A stretch of 64,000 bases of DNA from Anaerolineales bacterium (GCA_019637805.1 JAHBVB010000002.1:637981-701980); one strand, 5' to 3'; counted from the first letter of the stretch, positions 52,069 through 59,299 are shown. Notes: generated by a model not told the origin, from the letters alone. Made by a program: numbers and translations.

Positions 52069-52857
52069 TTAGGCTGAGGCGCCTGTGTAGTTCTTCAGGC
52101 CGTAGAACCAGATCTTGCGGGAGATGAACGCAAGAAAGATAGTGAAGAAGAAGGTGAACAGCAGCGTCTGTGGGGTCAGACGGCCGGTGAGCGCTTCTGC
52201 CGGTACGGTTACGGCAAAGGCCACCGGGATCAAGTAGGTCAGGCCCAGGCGCAGCCAGTCTGGGTAGATGCCCACCGGCCAGCGCCCGGCCTGGAAGATG
52301 CTGCCGATCATCTCCATCATCTCCCAAACACGCACCGACCAGAAGGCAGCCGTGCTGGCGATGAGGATGATGCTGTACAGGATCACCGCGCCCATCAACA
52401 GGGCCGTCCCAAAGGCCAACGCCTGCAGCCAGCTGCCTTGCTGGCCGATTTGGGTCAGGGCGATGGCCAGCACCACCACGCCGATGATCACATCCACCAG
52501 GCGCCACAGGGCTAACTGGCGCACGCTGATCAGTACTTGGGCATCCTCCGGTTTGGTGAGGATGAAGTCCAAGCGGCCCTCACGTACGTCCTCCATGAAG
52601 GCCCAGATGTTGGGAAAGATCAGCGCCCCGACAATGCCAGACATCAAGAAGAACACCCCGTAGATGGCGAGCAGTTCCGAGTGGGTCCAGCCGCCCAGGG
52701 TTTGGGTATAGCTGAAGACTACGTTCATCACGATCAGGCCGGTCGTCAAGGTTAGGGCCGATTGAAAGACCTGGATAAAGAAGTTGGCCCGGTACTGCAT
52801 CTCGTTGAGGATGCTGATGCGAGAGAACAGGCCGAAGAGTTGAAATCCACGCAGCAT
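52069..52857 (-). CDS. ABC-2 type exporter permease, third gene of operon
   Basis: Start ATG 52857 gives 262 residues with six predicted membrane helices (for example LTLTTGLIVMNVVFSYTQTL, IYGVFFLMSGIVGALIFPNIWAFM, LIPVAFAVTVPAEALTGRL, LLFTFFFTIFLAFISRKIWF). The segment EDVREGRLDFILTKPEDAQVLIS is typical of COG3694/DUF990-type permeases. It starts 2 nt after the stop of a second permease (282 residues) and together they should form the channel. The exported compound is unknown; close families are annotated as drug or lipid exporters. Confidence 0.85.
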   Translation of the reverse strand: MLRGFQLFGLFSRISILNEMQYRANFFIQVFQSALTLTTGLIVMNVVFSYTQTLGGWTHSELLAIYGVFFLMSGIVGALIFPNIWAFMEDVREGRLDFILTKPEDAQVLISVRQLALWRLVDVIIGVVVLAIALTQIGQQGSWLQALAFGTALLMGAVILYSIILIASTAAFWSVRVWEMMEMIGSIFQAGRWPVGIYPDWLRLGLTYLIPVAFAVTVPAEALTGRLTPQTLLFTFFFTIFLAFISRKIWFYGLKNYTGASA

Positions 52858-52859
52858 GT

Positions 52860-53708
52860 TTAGCTCCCAACCGCAGTAAAGTGCTTGATGGCCTGTTTCC
52901 AGACCAGCATGATGAACAGATAGCCGCCCGTGATCCAGGCCAGCTGGGCCAGCAAGCCCCAGCCCAAGGCTTGGGGATCCACACGGCCCAGCAAGACCTC
53001 GATGGGGAAGTAGAAGGTCCACTGGAAGGGCATGAAGTTGGCTACGGTCTGGGCCCAGGCGGGCATCACGCTCAGCGGTACCAGGCGTCCTGAGAAGAGC
53101 AGCTCCAGCACAAAGTAGAGCTCGAAGATGGCATCCACACGTTCGGTCCAGAAGCACACCAGGCCCAGCACCCACATGAACAAGAAGCGCACGAAGAACG
53201 CTAGCATCAACGCCACCGGGAAAACCAGGATCTGCCACAGCTCAGGGTTCACCTCGGGCCGGAAGAGCAGCCAGAGCAGGATGCCCATCGGCAGCCAGTA
53301 GATCACCTGAGGGATCTTGTAGCCCAGGTAATAACCGATGTCCACCTGCAGCGGGTGGACGGGCCGCAGCAACTCGGCCGCCAGGCGGCCTTCTTTGATG
53401 CGCCAGTGGAAGCTGTGCGGTCCCATGGAGAGGTTGAACTGGCGCACCAGGGTCCAGATGATGTAGTAACCGGCGAACTGGGCAGTAGTGTAGCCGCCGA
53501 CGGAGCCGCCCTGCGCCTCTGAGACGGTGGTCCACACCACCAAGTAGATGACCGGCTCGATGAGGATGTGCACCATGAACATCATATTGGCCAGCCGGTA
53601 TTGCAACTGTTCAATGATGGCCTGGCGTCCGGCGACCATGTACATCTTGATGCGGTCGCTTAGGGTGGCGGCAGGCAGTTCCTGCGCGGGCTGTGTGGCT
53701 GCGCTCAT
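52860..53708 (-). CDS. ABC-2 type exporter permease, second gene of operon
   Basis: This 282-residue protein has six membrane helices and the COG4587-type cytoplasmic loop SMGPHSFHWRIKEGRLAAELLRPVHPLQVDIGYYLGYKIPQVI. It pairs with the 262-residue permease downstream. The start ATG lies in the stop of the ATPase gene (ATGA), so the three genes are coupled. Confidence 0.87.
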   Translation of the reverse strand: MSAATQPAQELPAATLSDRIKMYMVAGRQAIIEQLQYRLANMMFMVHILIEPVIYLVVWTTVSEAQGGSVGGYTTAQFAGYYIIWTLVRQFNLSMGPHSFHWRIKEGRLAAELLRPVHPLQVDIGYYLGYKIPQVIYWLPMGILLWLLFRPEVNPELWQILVFPVALMLAFFVRFLFMWVLGLVCFWTERVDAIFELYFVLELLFSGRLVPLSVMPAWAQTVANFMPFQWTFYFPIEVLLGRVDPQALGWGLLAQLAWITGGYLFIMLVWKQAIKHFTAVGS

Positions 53709-54703
53709 TGGGCGATCTCATCCGGCGTGGCGAAGACGGTTTCGATGATCTCTTCGATCGGCGGGTCTTCCACGGTCAGGTCGGTCACTGGCAGGTCAGC
53801 CAGCAAGCGGGCAGTAACCTGCGGGGCCTCGGCCTTGCTGACCCGCAGGGTGGTGCGGTTGGGCTCGGCTTTGAGCACATTGCCGTATTGGGCCATGTCC
53901 GGTGCTTTGCCGTTCATGTCGCTGGTGCTGACCACCAGCGTCTTCATGGCGGAGAAGCGACCTACCAGGCCGGCCAAGTCACCATCGTAGAGGATGGTGC
54001 CGTGGTGGATGACGATGACGCGTTTGCACAAGGCTTGCACATCAGCCATGTAATGGCTGGTGAGCAGCACGGTCGCCTTGTGCTTGTGGTTGTATTCCTG
54101 GATGAACGTGCGCATGCGGCGCTGCATGGTGACGTCCACGCCGATGGTGGGTTCGTCCAGGAAGAGCACTTGCGGCTGGTGCAGCAGCGCGCCGACCATC
54201 TCAGCCTTCATGCGCTCGCCCAGCGAGAGGTTGCGCACCGGCTTGTTGACCAGCCCTTCCAACTGCATCAAAGCGATCATCTCGTCGCGGGTTTTGGTGA
54301 ACTGCTCCTGCGGGATGCCGTAGATGGCGCGATAGAGATCGTAAGAGTCGATGGCGGGGATATCCCAGTTGAGCTGGCTGCGCTGGCCCATCACCAGCGT
54401 GATGCGCTGCAGCAGCTCGCGCTGGCGCTTTTCCGGCAGGTGGCCCAGCACGCTGAGCTCGCCGCTGGTGGGGTAGAGCAAACCGGACAACATCTTGAGC
54501 GTGGTGGTTTTACCGGCGCCGTTGGGGCCAAGAAAGCCGACGATTTCACCGGGCTCAATGTCGAAAGTGATGCCGTCTACGGCGCGCACTTCCTTGTGCT
54601 TGCGCCGCAGCAAACTGACCACAGCTGCCTTCAGACCCGCTTCGCGCTCGGGCACACGGTAGACCTTGGTCAGATTTTTGACATGAATGCCATATGTAGA
54701 CAA
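53705..54703 (-). CDS. ABC exporter ATP-binding protein
   Basis: The 332-residue ATPase (COG4586 type) has Walker A FLGPNGAGKTTTLKML near residue 56, signature RNLSLGERMKAEMVGALLH, Walker B VLFLDEPTIGVD and H-loop LLTSHYM. A C-terminal domain (residues 235-332) is typical of drug or lipid exporters. The start is TTG 54703 behind TTGGAGGAA. It powers export by the two permeases translated next. A promoter lies directly upstream, and further upstream a leader-peptide/terminator arrangement could give a second, regulated input. Confidence 0.92.
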   Translation of the reverse strand: MSTYGIHVKNLTKVYRVPEREAGLKAAVVSLLRRKHKEVRAVDGITFDIEPGEIVGFLGPNGAGKTTTLKMLSGLLYPTSGELSVLGHLPEKRQRELLQRITLVMGQRSQLNWDIPAIDSYDLYRAIYGIPQEQFTKTRDEMIALMQLEGLVNKPVRNLSLGERMKAEMVGALLHQPQVLFLDEPTIGVDVTMQRRMRTFIQEYNHKHKATVLLTSHYMADVQALCKRVIVIHHGTILYDGDLAGLVGRFSAMKTLVVSTSDMNGKAPDMAQYGNVLKAEPNRTTLRVSKAEAPQVTARLLADLPVTDLTVEDPPIEEIIETVFATPDEIAQ

Positions 54704-54756
54704 GATTCCTCCAAAAAACTTTAGAAAAGGCGAAAACTTACTGACTTCTTCGCAAG

Positions 54757-54785
54757 ATAATAGTACATCTCATTAGAAAAGTCAA
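54757..54785 (-). promoter_or_regulatory. Proximal promoter of the ABC exporter operon
   Basis: On the minus strand TTGACT (54785-54780) and TATTAT (54762-54757) are 17 nt apart. It lies in an AT-rich stretch downstream of the leader terminator, so the operon can be expressed independently of the leader. Confidence 0.65.
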
Positions 54786-54846
54786 TATAATAATTGAAAT
54801 TGTTTATCTCTGACATCAATTTTCTCCATAGATGCCATATAGGCAT

Positions 54847-54878
54847 AAAAAAACCGCAGGAGAGCCTCCTGCGGTTTT
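54847..54878 (-). terminator. Leader terminator upstream of the ABC exporter operon
   Basis: On the minus strand AAAACCGCAGGAG (54878-54866) pairs with CTCCTGCGGTTTT (54862-54850) around a 3-nt loop and continues as a run of T. Its 5' arm contains CAGGAGGCT (54871-54863), exactly complementary to AGCCTCCTG (54924-54916) in the leader coding region, an alternative antiterminator pairing. Confidence 0.8.
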
Positions 54879-54901
54879 GGGATTCGCGGATTGAACCGGC
54901 G

Positions 54902-54952
54902 TCAGTACGCCGCTTCAGGAGGCTGGGTGGTACTGCATTGGGTTGTGTTCAT
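54902..54952 (-). CDS. Leader peptide or micropeptide (16 residues) before the ABC operon
   Basis: ATG 54952 follows a full Shine-Dalgarno AAAGGAGG at 5 nt spacing and encodes MNTTQCSTTQPPEAAY, then TGA. An in-frame ATG at 54985, only about 9 nt after the predicted transcription start, would give a 27-residue version. The Shine-Dalgarno segment AGGAGGCT (54963-54956) is complementary to AGCCTCCT within the peptide codons (54924-54917), which in turn pairs with the terminator arm. This is the layout of a translation-controlled attenuator. A small secreted or precursor peptide exported by the adjacent ABC system is the alternative. Confidence 0.55.
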   Translation of the reverse strand: MNTTQCSTTQPPEAAY

Positions 54953-55000
54953 CCTAGCCTCCTTTACCTTGAAGTCGTTCATCATGCGAACGCTTGGTCT

Positions 55001-55029
55001 ATGATACGCTCAAGCCGGAAATTTGTCAA
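55001..55029 (-). promoter_or_regulatory. Near-consensus promoter of the leader transcript
   Basis: On the minus strand TTGACA (55029-55024), 17 nt, TATCAT (55006-55001). It sits just past the stop of the preceding lipoprotein gene and directs a transcript of about 150 nt ending at the leader terminator. Confidence 0.72.
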
Positions 55030-55968
55030 CTACGGCAGCGGATTGGCCGGGTAAGTGCCCTCTGGCGCGTACCAGTCCTGCGGATTGACCTCGGTAACAA
55101 AGTCGCCGGCATTGACCAGCACCGGAATGTAGTAGTGATTGGGGCAATCCACCGAGAGACCACAGGGCACCGCGTTGGTGTAGCCAGCCGCATAGTCTTC
55201 CCCGGCCAGGTAAGCCACCACATAGTATGTGCTGGGCGGCAGGTTGCTGATCTCGTAGTAGCTGGTGCCCTGGCTGGTGGTGATGTAGTAGAAGTAGTCG
55301 TTGTTCATGTCGAAAGCGATCACATTCAGCGCAGGGATGAAAGAGCTGGGGTAACTGAGGTAGCCTGAAATGGTGCCGGTGTTCGGCGAACTCTGGCCAC
55401 TGCCGCTGCCGGTAGTGCCCATGCCCTGGGTGCCGCTGTTCTGGCCTCCCGCGGGGTTGAAGTAGTTGCCGTCCGGTCCTGGGATGTCGCCAGGCCCGGT
55501 GTACCAATCGCAGATGTCGATCCCACTGACCGTGCCGCCTGCGGGTACGTGGAACTGCACCAGATCATGGTCCGTGCAGTCGGCGGTCAGGCCGCAGGCC
55601 ACGGCTTTGGTATAGGCGCCGCCCAAACTGAGGTCCGGCAGCCAGGCGTAAGCCAGATAGGTGCCTTCCGCCACTTCAATGGAATAATTCTGTTGGTCCT
55701 GGCCGATGGAGAAGCTGAGCGGCGTCTCCAGTGTGCCCACTTTGGTGAGGTAGATGTTCATGGGCGGGATGCCAGAGCTGGGGAAGCAGACCGCGCCCTC
55801 GACCGTGCCGGGGCCGCTGGGGACTTCGGTCGGTTGGGGAGCATCCAGGGTTTGCTGCGCCTGCAGAGTGCTGGCGACCATAGCAGCAATCTCATCGGCG
55901 TCCACTTGAGGCGCGCACGCGGTTAATAGCAAGAGACCACAGGCAACAAAGAGGAGAAGTCGTTTCAT
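55030..55968 (-). CDS. Lipoprotein with internally duplicated beta domain
   Basis: The 312-residue protein has a lipobox signal (LLFVACGLLLLTACAP). Two homologous halves follow: residues 55-160 (GTVEGAVCFPSSGIPPMNIYLTKV, AYTKAVACGLTADCTDHDLVQFHVPAG, IDICDWYTG) and residues 195-305 (GTISGYLSYPSSFIPALNVIAFDM, GYTNAVPCGLSVDCPNHYYIPVLVNAG, VNPQDWYAP). They are joined by a Gly/Ser/Asn linker. Each half has a conserved CGL-x-x-DC pair that could form a disulfide. The repeats look like beta-sandwich carboxypeptidase-regulatory-like units. I cannot name the family. TATAAT lies about 45 nt before the ATG. Confidence 0.72.
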   Translation of the reverse strand: MKRLLLFVACGLLLLTACAPQVDADEIAAMVASTLQAQQTLDAPQPTEVPSGPGTVEGAVCFPSSGIPPMNIYLTKVGTLETPLSFSIGQDQQNYSIEVAEGTYLAYAWLPDLSLGGAYTKAVACGLTADCTDHDLVQFHVPAGGTVSGIDICDWYTGPGDIPGPDGNYFNPAGGQNSGTQGMGTTGSGSGQSSPNTGTISGYLSYPSSFIPALNVIAFDMNNDYFYYITTSQGTSYYEISNLPPSTYYVVAYLAGEDYAAGYTNAVPCGLSVDCPNHYYIPVLVNAGDFVTEVNPQDWYAPEGTYPANPLP

Positions 55969-56077
55969 TTTCTATTTCCCTAGAATAAGATTCCGCTGAG
56001 CGAGCGGTTGGCGAGATTATACGCAGATTCAATCGATGCACTGGACTTTGACAAAAGGAAATGTTGTCGGCAAAGAA

Positions 56078-56101
56078 AATAGCCGCTGGGCAGCGGCTAT
56101 T
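56078..56101 (-). terminator. Terminator of tmRNA
   Basis: AATAGCCGCT and AGCGGCTATT pair around a 4-nt loop; on the minus strand TTTTCTTT follows. Confidence 0.82.
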
Positions 56102-56104
56102 AGG

Positions 56105-56486
56105 TGGAGATGGCGGGAATCGAACCCGCGTCCGACTGATTAGGTTTGCACACGTCTACGAGCGTAGTCGGTTGTGTTTGTCACCGCGTGACCCACAAAC
56201 GACAAGGGGGCTCACGCGGCCACCCGTTAGGTCTTTCGCGCCGGTAACGGGGTCGGGCGCGGCACTCCGGCATTGTCTCGCCTGCTCCCACCCAGCCGGA
56301 GGGAGGGCGGGGCAGACGCGGCTCTCGAGGAGCCGGACAGTTCTTAGCTAACCGGTGTTACGCGGCGAGCGGCAGAGCTGCGTAGTCAGTGCTTTTGGCA
56401 CTTAAAGTTTGCGCTGAGTTAACGAGGTCGGCGCCTCTCGGCTCGCAATGTGCAACCAGCCTCAACCGTCGAAGCCAGTCATCCCC
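56105..56486 (-). ncRNA. ssrA: Transfer-messenger RNA (ssrA)
   Basis: On the minus strand the 5' end GGGGATGACTGGCTTCGACGG and the 3' end with the T-arm GCGGGTTCGATTCCCGC and CATCTCC A are the hallmarks of tmRNA; the acceptor stem GGGGATG/CATCTCC pairs with one G-U. The final CCA is not encoded (ACCT follows). The tag frame (56399-56361) reads AKSTDYAALPLAA then TAA, with an -LAA degron end. tmRNA rescues stalled ribosomes and marks the unfinished protein for proteolysis. A TACAAT/TATTTT stretch just upstream is the likely promoter. Length of about 382 nt is typical. Confidence 0.96.
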
Positions 56487-56617
56487 ATGCAAAATACATT
56501 GTATCATTCGCACATATGCGTTTTATTAGAGGGTTTTCTAAAAGTTCCAATGCTTGAAACTCGAATTCGTGCTTCTCAGGCTGATGTTGCCCTCCATTCT
56601 CTGGTAAAGGCTTCTCT

Positions 56618-57130
56618 ATGAATCTGGAAACCTATATCGCTCGCTTTACCCACAATGCTGCAGCCATTGCCAGTTTGGTGCAGGATATGCCAGCGGAACA
56701 GGCGCGTTGGCAGCCCTCTCCGTCTGATTGGTCTATTCTGGAGGTGGTCAACCACCTCTACGATGAGGAACGCGAAGACTTCCGGCGGCGGCTGGATCTG
56801 TTGCTGCACCAGCCGCAGGCCGATTGGCCGCCGATCGACCCGGCCGGTTGGGTGACTTCACGTCAATACAGTCAACGTGAACTGCCGGCTTCTCTGGAGA
56901 ATTTTTTGCAAGAACGGGAAAATTCGCTCGAGTGGCTGCGCGGCTTATCACAACCTGATTGGGAATCGGGTCGCATGGCACCCTGGGGCAGCAAAATGCG
57001 CGCCGGGGACATGTTGGCCGCCTGGCTGGCGCATGATTTCCTGCACATCCGTCAGTTGAATGAGCTGCAATATGCCTACTGGACGCGGACCGCTGATCCC
57101 TACCAGGTGGGCTATGCCGGTGATTGGTAG
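56618..57130 (+). CDS. DinB-family protein
   Basis: The 170-residue four-helix-bundle protein has the DinB pattern: RFTHNAAAIASLVQDMPAEQARWQPSPSDWSILEVVNHLYDEEREDFRRRL, with the first metal His in VVNHLYDEE, and MLAAWLAHDFLHIRQLNELQY with the two C-terminal His residues. DinB proteins bind a metal and may act as thiol-dependent transferases or in stress response; function here is unknown. It is distinct from the ClbS/DfsB-like DinB protein near 6 kb. It is convergent with the VOC dioxygenase gene, 12 nt between stops. Confidence 0.82.
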   Translation: MNLETYIARFTHNAAAIASLVQDMPAEQARWQPSPSDWSILEVVNHLYDEEREDFRRRLDLLLHQPQADWPPIDPAGWVTSRQYSQRELPASLENFLQERENSLEWLRGLSQPDWESGRMAPWGSKMRAGDMLAAWLAHDFLHIRQLNELQYAYWTRTADPYQVGYAGDW

Positions 57131-57142
57131 CCTGCCGTTCGT

Positions 57143-58051
57143 CTAGCTGGGCTCTTTAGGGCCGAGCAATTCCACTTGAATCCCGTCCTGGTCCGGCAGG
57201 CTTAGGCCCGGCGCGCCCTCGCGCTCGATGGACAGCAGCTCACGGCCGCTGCCGGTCAGCTGCTGCTGCAAAGCCTGCCAGCCCGCCGCGTCCGGAACGC
57301 GATAGGCGTAAGACAGCAGGCCGGTACGGCCGGCTTGGCGTGCCGGTGCGCCGCGGCTGTGCCAGATGTTGGCGCCTAGGTGATGGTGGTAGCCGCCGGC
57401 GGCCATGAACAGCGCGCTGGGCATGGCCATCATCACGTCCAAGCCAAGCACGTCGCCATAGAAGCTTTGTGCCAGACCTGTATCCGAGACCTGCAAATGG
57501 ATGTGGCCAATGTCTGTGCCGGGGTCAATCGCCCCCGCCTCGGCCGCTTCACGGTCGGCTTCCTCCAGCAGTTTGTTCAGGTCGAGCGGCAGGTTGCCCA
57601 TTTGGATGCTGTCCTGCAGGCGCGGCCAGTTGGCGCGCGGCCGGTCGCGGTAGATCTCGATGCCGTTGCCTTCCGGGTCGGCGAAGTAGATGGCTTCGCT
57701 GACCTGGTGGTCTGAGGCGCCTTGGAGCGGCCAGCCCGCGGCCACCACGCGCAGCAGGGTGGTGGCCAGTGGGCCGCGGCCTGCGAAGCGGAAGGCGGTG
57801 TGGTAGAGGCCCACGCCGAACGAAGAAGAAGGCTGCAACTCGGCCTGTGGGTTGTGCACCAGGGTCAGCAGGGCGGGGCTGTCGGGCTGGGCCGCCAGAC
57901 GGGCGCGGCCATGGGCCTGCTCCACGACCTGGAAACCCATCAGTTGGCCGTAAAAGCGCAGCATATTGTCCAGGTCTCGCACTTGCAATTCCACATGGGC
58001 GATCTGGGTATCGGAGTGGATCTTGAAGGTGTGATTGTTCATGATTGACAT
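57143..58051 (-). CDS. VOC-superfamily ring-cleaving dioxygenase (CatE-like)
   Basis: The 302-residue protein has two tandem VOC modules: residues 15-135 (AHVELQVRDLDNMLRFYGQLMGFQVVEQ, GLYHTAFRF, IYFADPEGNGIEIYRDRP) and residues 180-300 (GHIHLQVSDTGLAQSFYGDVLGLDVMM, GGYHHHLGANIW, DGIQVELLGP). The His-His-Glu metal triad appears in the second module, as in CatE-type catechol 2,3-dioxygenases. These open dihydric or quinone rings using Fe or Mn. It is divergent from the Cys-rich micropeptide with a perfect palindrome between, so both are probably controlled by the ArsR-family repressor encoded at 58238-58561. Confidence 0.85.
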   Translation of the reverse strand: MSIMNNHTFKIHSDTQIAHVELQVRDLDNMLRFYGQLMGFQVVEQAHGRARLAAQPDSPALLTLVHNPQAELQPSSSFGVGLYHTAFRFAGRGPLATTLLRVVAAGWPLQGASDHQVSEAIYFADPEGNGIEIYRDRPRANWPRLQDSIQMGNLPLDLNKLLEEADREAAEAGAIDPGTDIGHIHLQVSDTGLAQSFYGDVLGLDVMMAMPSALFMAAGGYHHHLGANIWHSRGAPARQAGRTGLLSYAYRVPDAAGWQALQQQLTGSGRELLSIEREGAPGLSLPDQDGIQVELLGPKEPS

Positions 58052-58077
58052 ATTGACGCTCGTCTATTAGTATCTAT

Positions 58078-58099
58078 TACATAGATGCGCATCTATGTA
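58078..58099. promoter_or_regulatory. Perfect 22-bp palindrome, probable ArsR-family operator
   Basis: The half site TACATAGATGC is followed directly by its exact complement (centre 58088/58089). It lies between the divergent VOC gene and the Cys-rich peptide; TTGACG/TATTAC upstream and TATATT at 58098-58103 are candidate promoter elements that it would cover. AT-rich palindromes of this size are the usual targets of ArsR/SmtB dimers. Confidence 0.72.
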
Positions 58100-58122
58100 T
58101 ATTGCAGAAAAGGAGGTTGCGC

Positions 58123-58194
58123 ATGTCTACTGAAAGCACCGAGTTGCAGATTTTGAGTAACGGCTCTTGCTGTGGCGGCGGGGGTTGCTGCTAA
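58123..58194 (+). CDS. 23-residue Cys-rich micropeptide
   Basis: ATG 58123 follows a perfect AAAAGGAGG at 6 nt spacing. The peptide begins MSTESTELQILSNG and ends SCCGGGGCC, two vicinal Cys pairs around four Gly, then TAA. A strong terminator follows 6 nt after the stop, and an operator-like palindrome precedes it, so it forms a complete transcription unit. Two CC pairs could bind thiophilic metals or arsenite, or be oxidised. I know no family for it. A ribosomally made precursor peptide is another possibility, but no modifying enzyme is adjacent. Confidence 0.68.
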   Translation: MSTESTELQILSNGSCCGGGGCC

Positions 58195-58200
58195 TCCTAT

Positions 58201-58238
58201 CTCGTGGCCAGCGCACAACTGCGCTGGCCACGAGCTTT
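58201..58238. terminator. Strong hairpin terminator after the micropeptide
   Basis: CTCGTGGCCAGCGC (58201-58214), loop ACAACT, exact complement (58221-58234), then CTTTT. It also ends the convergent repressor gene. Confidence 0.88.
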
Positions 58239-58561
58239 TAAGAAGTGAGCTTGGATAATTGGCTGGCCGCCTGGCTCTCTGGCGCAAAAGCGACCAACAA
58301 TTGACCACAGCACTGCGCCACAGCTTCTTGGTTCAGAGTGTAGTAGCTATGCTTGCCTTCTTCTTTGATCTTCACTAACCCAGCCTCGCGCAGCACCGAC
58401 AGATGATGAGAAACAGTGGGCTGGCTGACCTCAACCACCGCCACGATCTCGCTGACCGAGCGCCAAACGCAGCAACAGGCATCCATGATCTGCTGGCGGG
58501 TCGGGTCTGCCAGGATCTTGGCAAAAGCCACTGGGGTGATCAGTTCTGTGCTCTTTTTCAT
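58238..58561 (-). CDS. ArsR/SmtB-family transcriptional repressor
   Basis: The 107-residue winged-helix protein starts at ATG 58561. The DNA-binding core is FAKILADPTRQQIMDACCCVWRSVSEIVAVVEVSQPTVSHHLSVLREAGLVKIKEEGKHSYYTLNQ. The classical ELCVCDL metal site is lost (SVSEI there). Instead a CCC triplet sits just before that helix (about residues 29-31) and a CC pair near residue 80 (AQCCGQLL), which could bind a thiophilic metal(loid). It is convergent with the Cys-rich micropeptide gene and adjacent to the palindrome, which it probably binds until an inducer releases it. Confidence 0.88.
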   Translation of the reverse strand: MKKSTELITPVAFAKILADPTRQQIMDACCCVWRSVSEIVAVVEVSQPTVSHHLSVLREAGLVKIKEEGKHSYYTLNQEAVAQCCGQLLVAFAPESQAASQLSKLTS

Positions 58562-58642
58562 ATAGATAGCTTTCAATAAGTGTACCTGTGCGTGATTGGG
58601 CTTGTCAAATGGTTGCCGGCTGACGTGTTATAGTCCCGCGAG

Positions 58643-59299
58643 ATGAGGGTCTTATCACTGAGCGATATTGTGCTGGAGCCTATCTACACCCCCAGTGTGG
58701 CAGAGCGCTTTGCGCATATAGACTTCGTGCTGGGCTGCGGGGATTTGCCGTACTACTATCTGGAATACCTGGTGGATGTGCTGCGCAAGCCGGTTTTCTT
58801 CGTGCGCGGCAATCACGCATCCGAAGTGGAAGCTTCCGACCAGGGGGCAGACCGCAGGGCGCCCTGGGGGGCGGTGGACCTGCATCGCAAGGTGGTCAAC
58901 TTCAACGGCCTGTTGATGGCAGGCTTTGAAGGTTCGCTGCGCTACCGCAAGGGCGGTTTCATGTACACCCAGGCAGACATGTGGTGGCTGGTGCTGGAGA
59001 TGCTGCCGCGCTTGCTATGGAACCGTGTACGCCACGGGCGGGCGCTGGATGTGTTGGTGACCCATTCGCCGCCGTGGGGCGTGGGCGATGCGGATGACCC
59101 GGCCCACCAGGGTTTCAAAGCCCTGCGCTGGCTGCTTAAAGTGGCCCAGCCGCGCTATCATTTCCACGGGCACATCCATGTCTACAGCAATACCACTCCG
59201 ACCATACAACGATTCCGGAAGACGATCGTGATCAACACCTATGGGTCTCGCCAGACCCGACTGCGCATTCCCCAGTTGCGCTATACAAGCGAGCCATGA
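58643..59299 (+). CDS. Metallophosphoesterase
   Basis: The 218-residue protein has the calcineurin-like motifs GCGDLPYYYLEY, FFVRGNHASE, VLVTHSPPWGVGD and HFHGHIH. The first motif, normally D-x-H, reads LSDIVLE, so one His ligand is missing, which may alter metal binding. It would hydrolyse phosphoesters in the cytoplasm. TATAGT ends 8 nt before the ATG, leaderless type. The next gene overlaps its end by 4 nt (ATGA). Confidence 0.83.
   Translation: MRVLSLSDIVLEPIYTPSVAERFAHIDFVLGCGDLPYYYLEYLVDVLRKPVFFVRGNHASEVEASDQGADRRAPWGAVDLHRKVVNFNGLLMAGFEGSLRYRKGGFMYTQADMWWLVLEMLPRLLWNRVRHGRALDVLVTHSPPWGVGDADDPAHQGFKALRWLLKVAQPRYHFHGHIHVYSNTTPTIQRFRKTIVINTYGSRQTRLRIPQLRYTSEP

Noticed and set aside
52858-53238. 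Upstream extension of the downstream ABC permease
   Set aside because: It overlaps the second permease; the hydrophobic protein begins at ATG 52857, 2 nt after that gene.
56061-56351. Open frame of 96 codons on the plus strand
   Set aside because: It lies antisense to and inside the tmRNA gene; no ribosome-binding site or protein-like composition.
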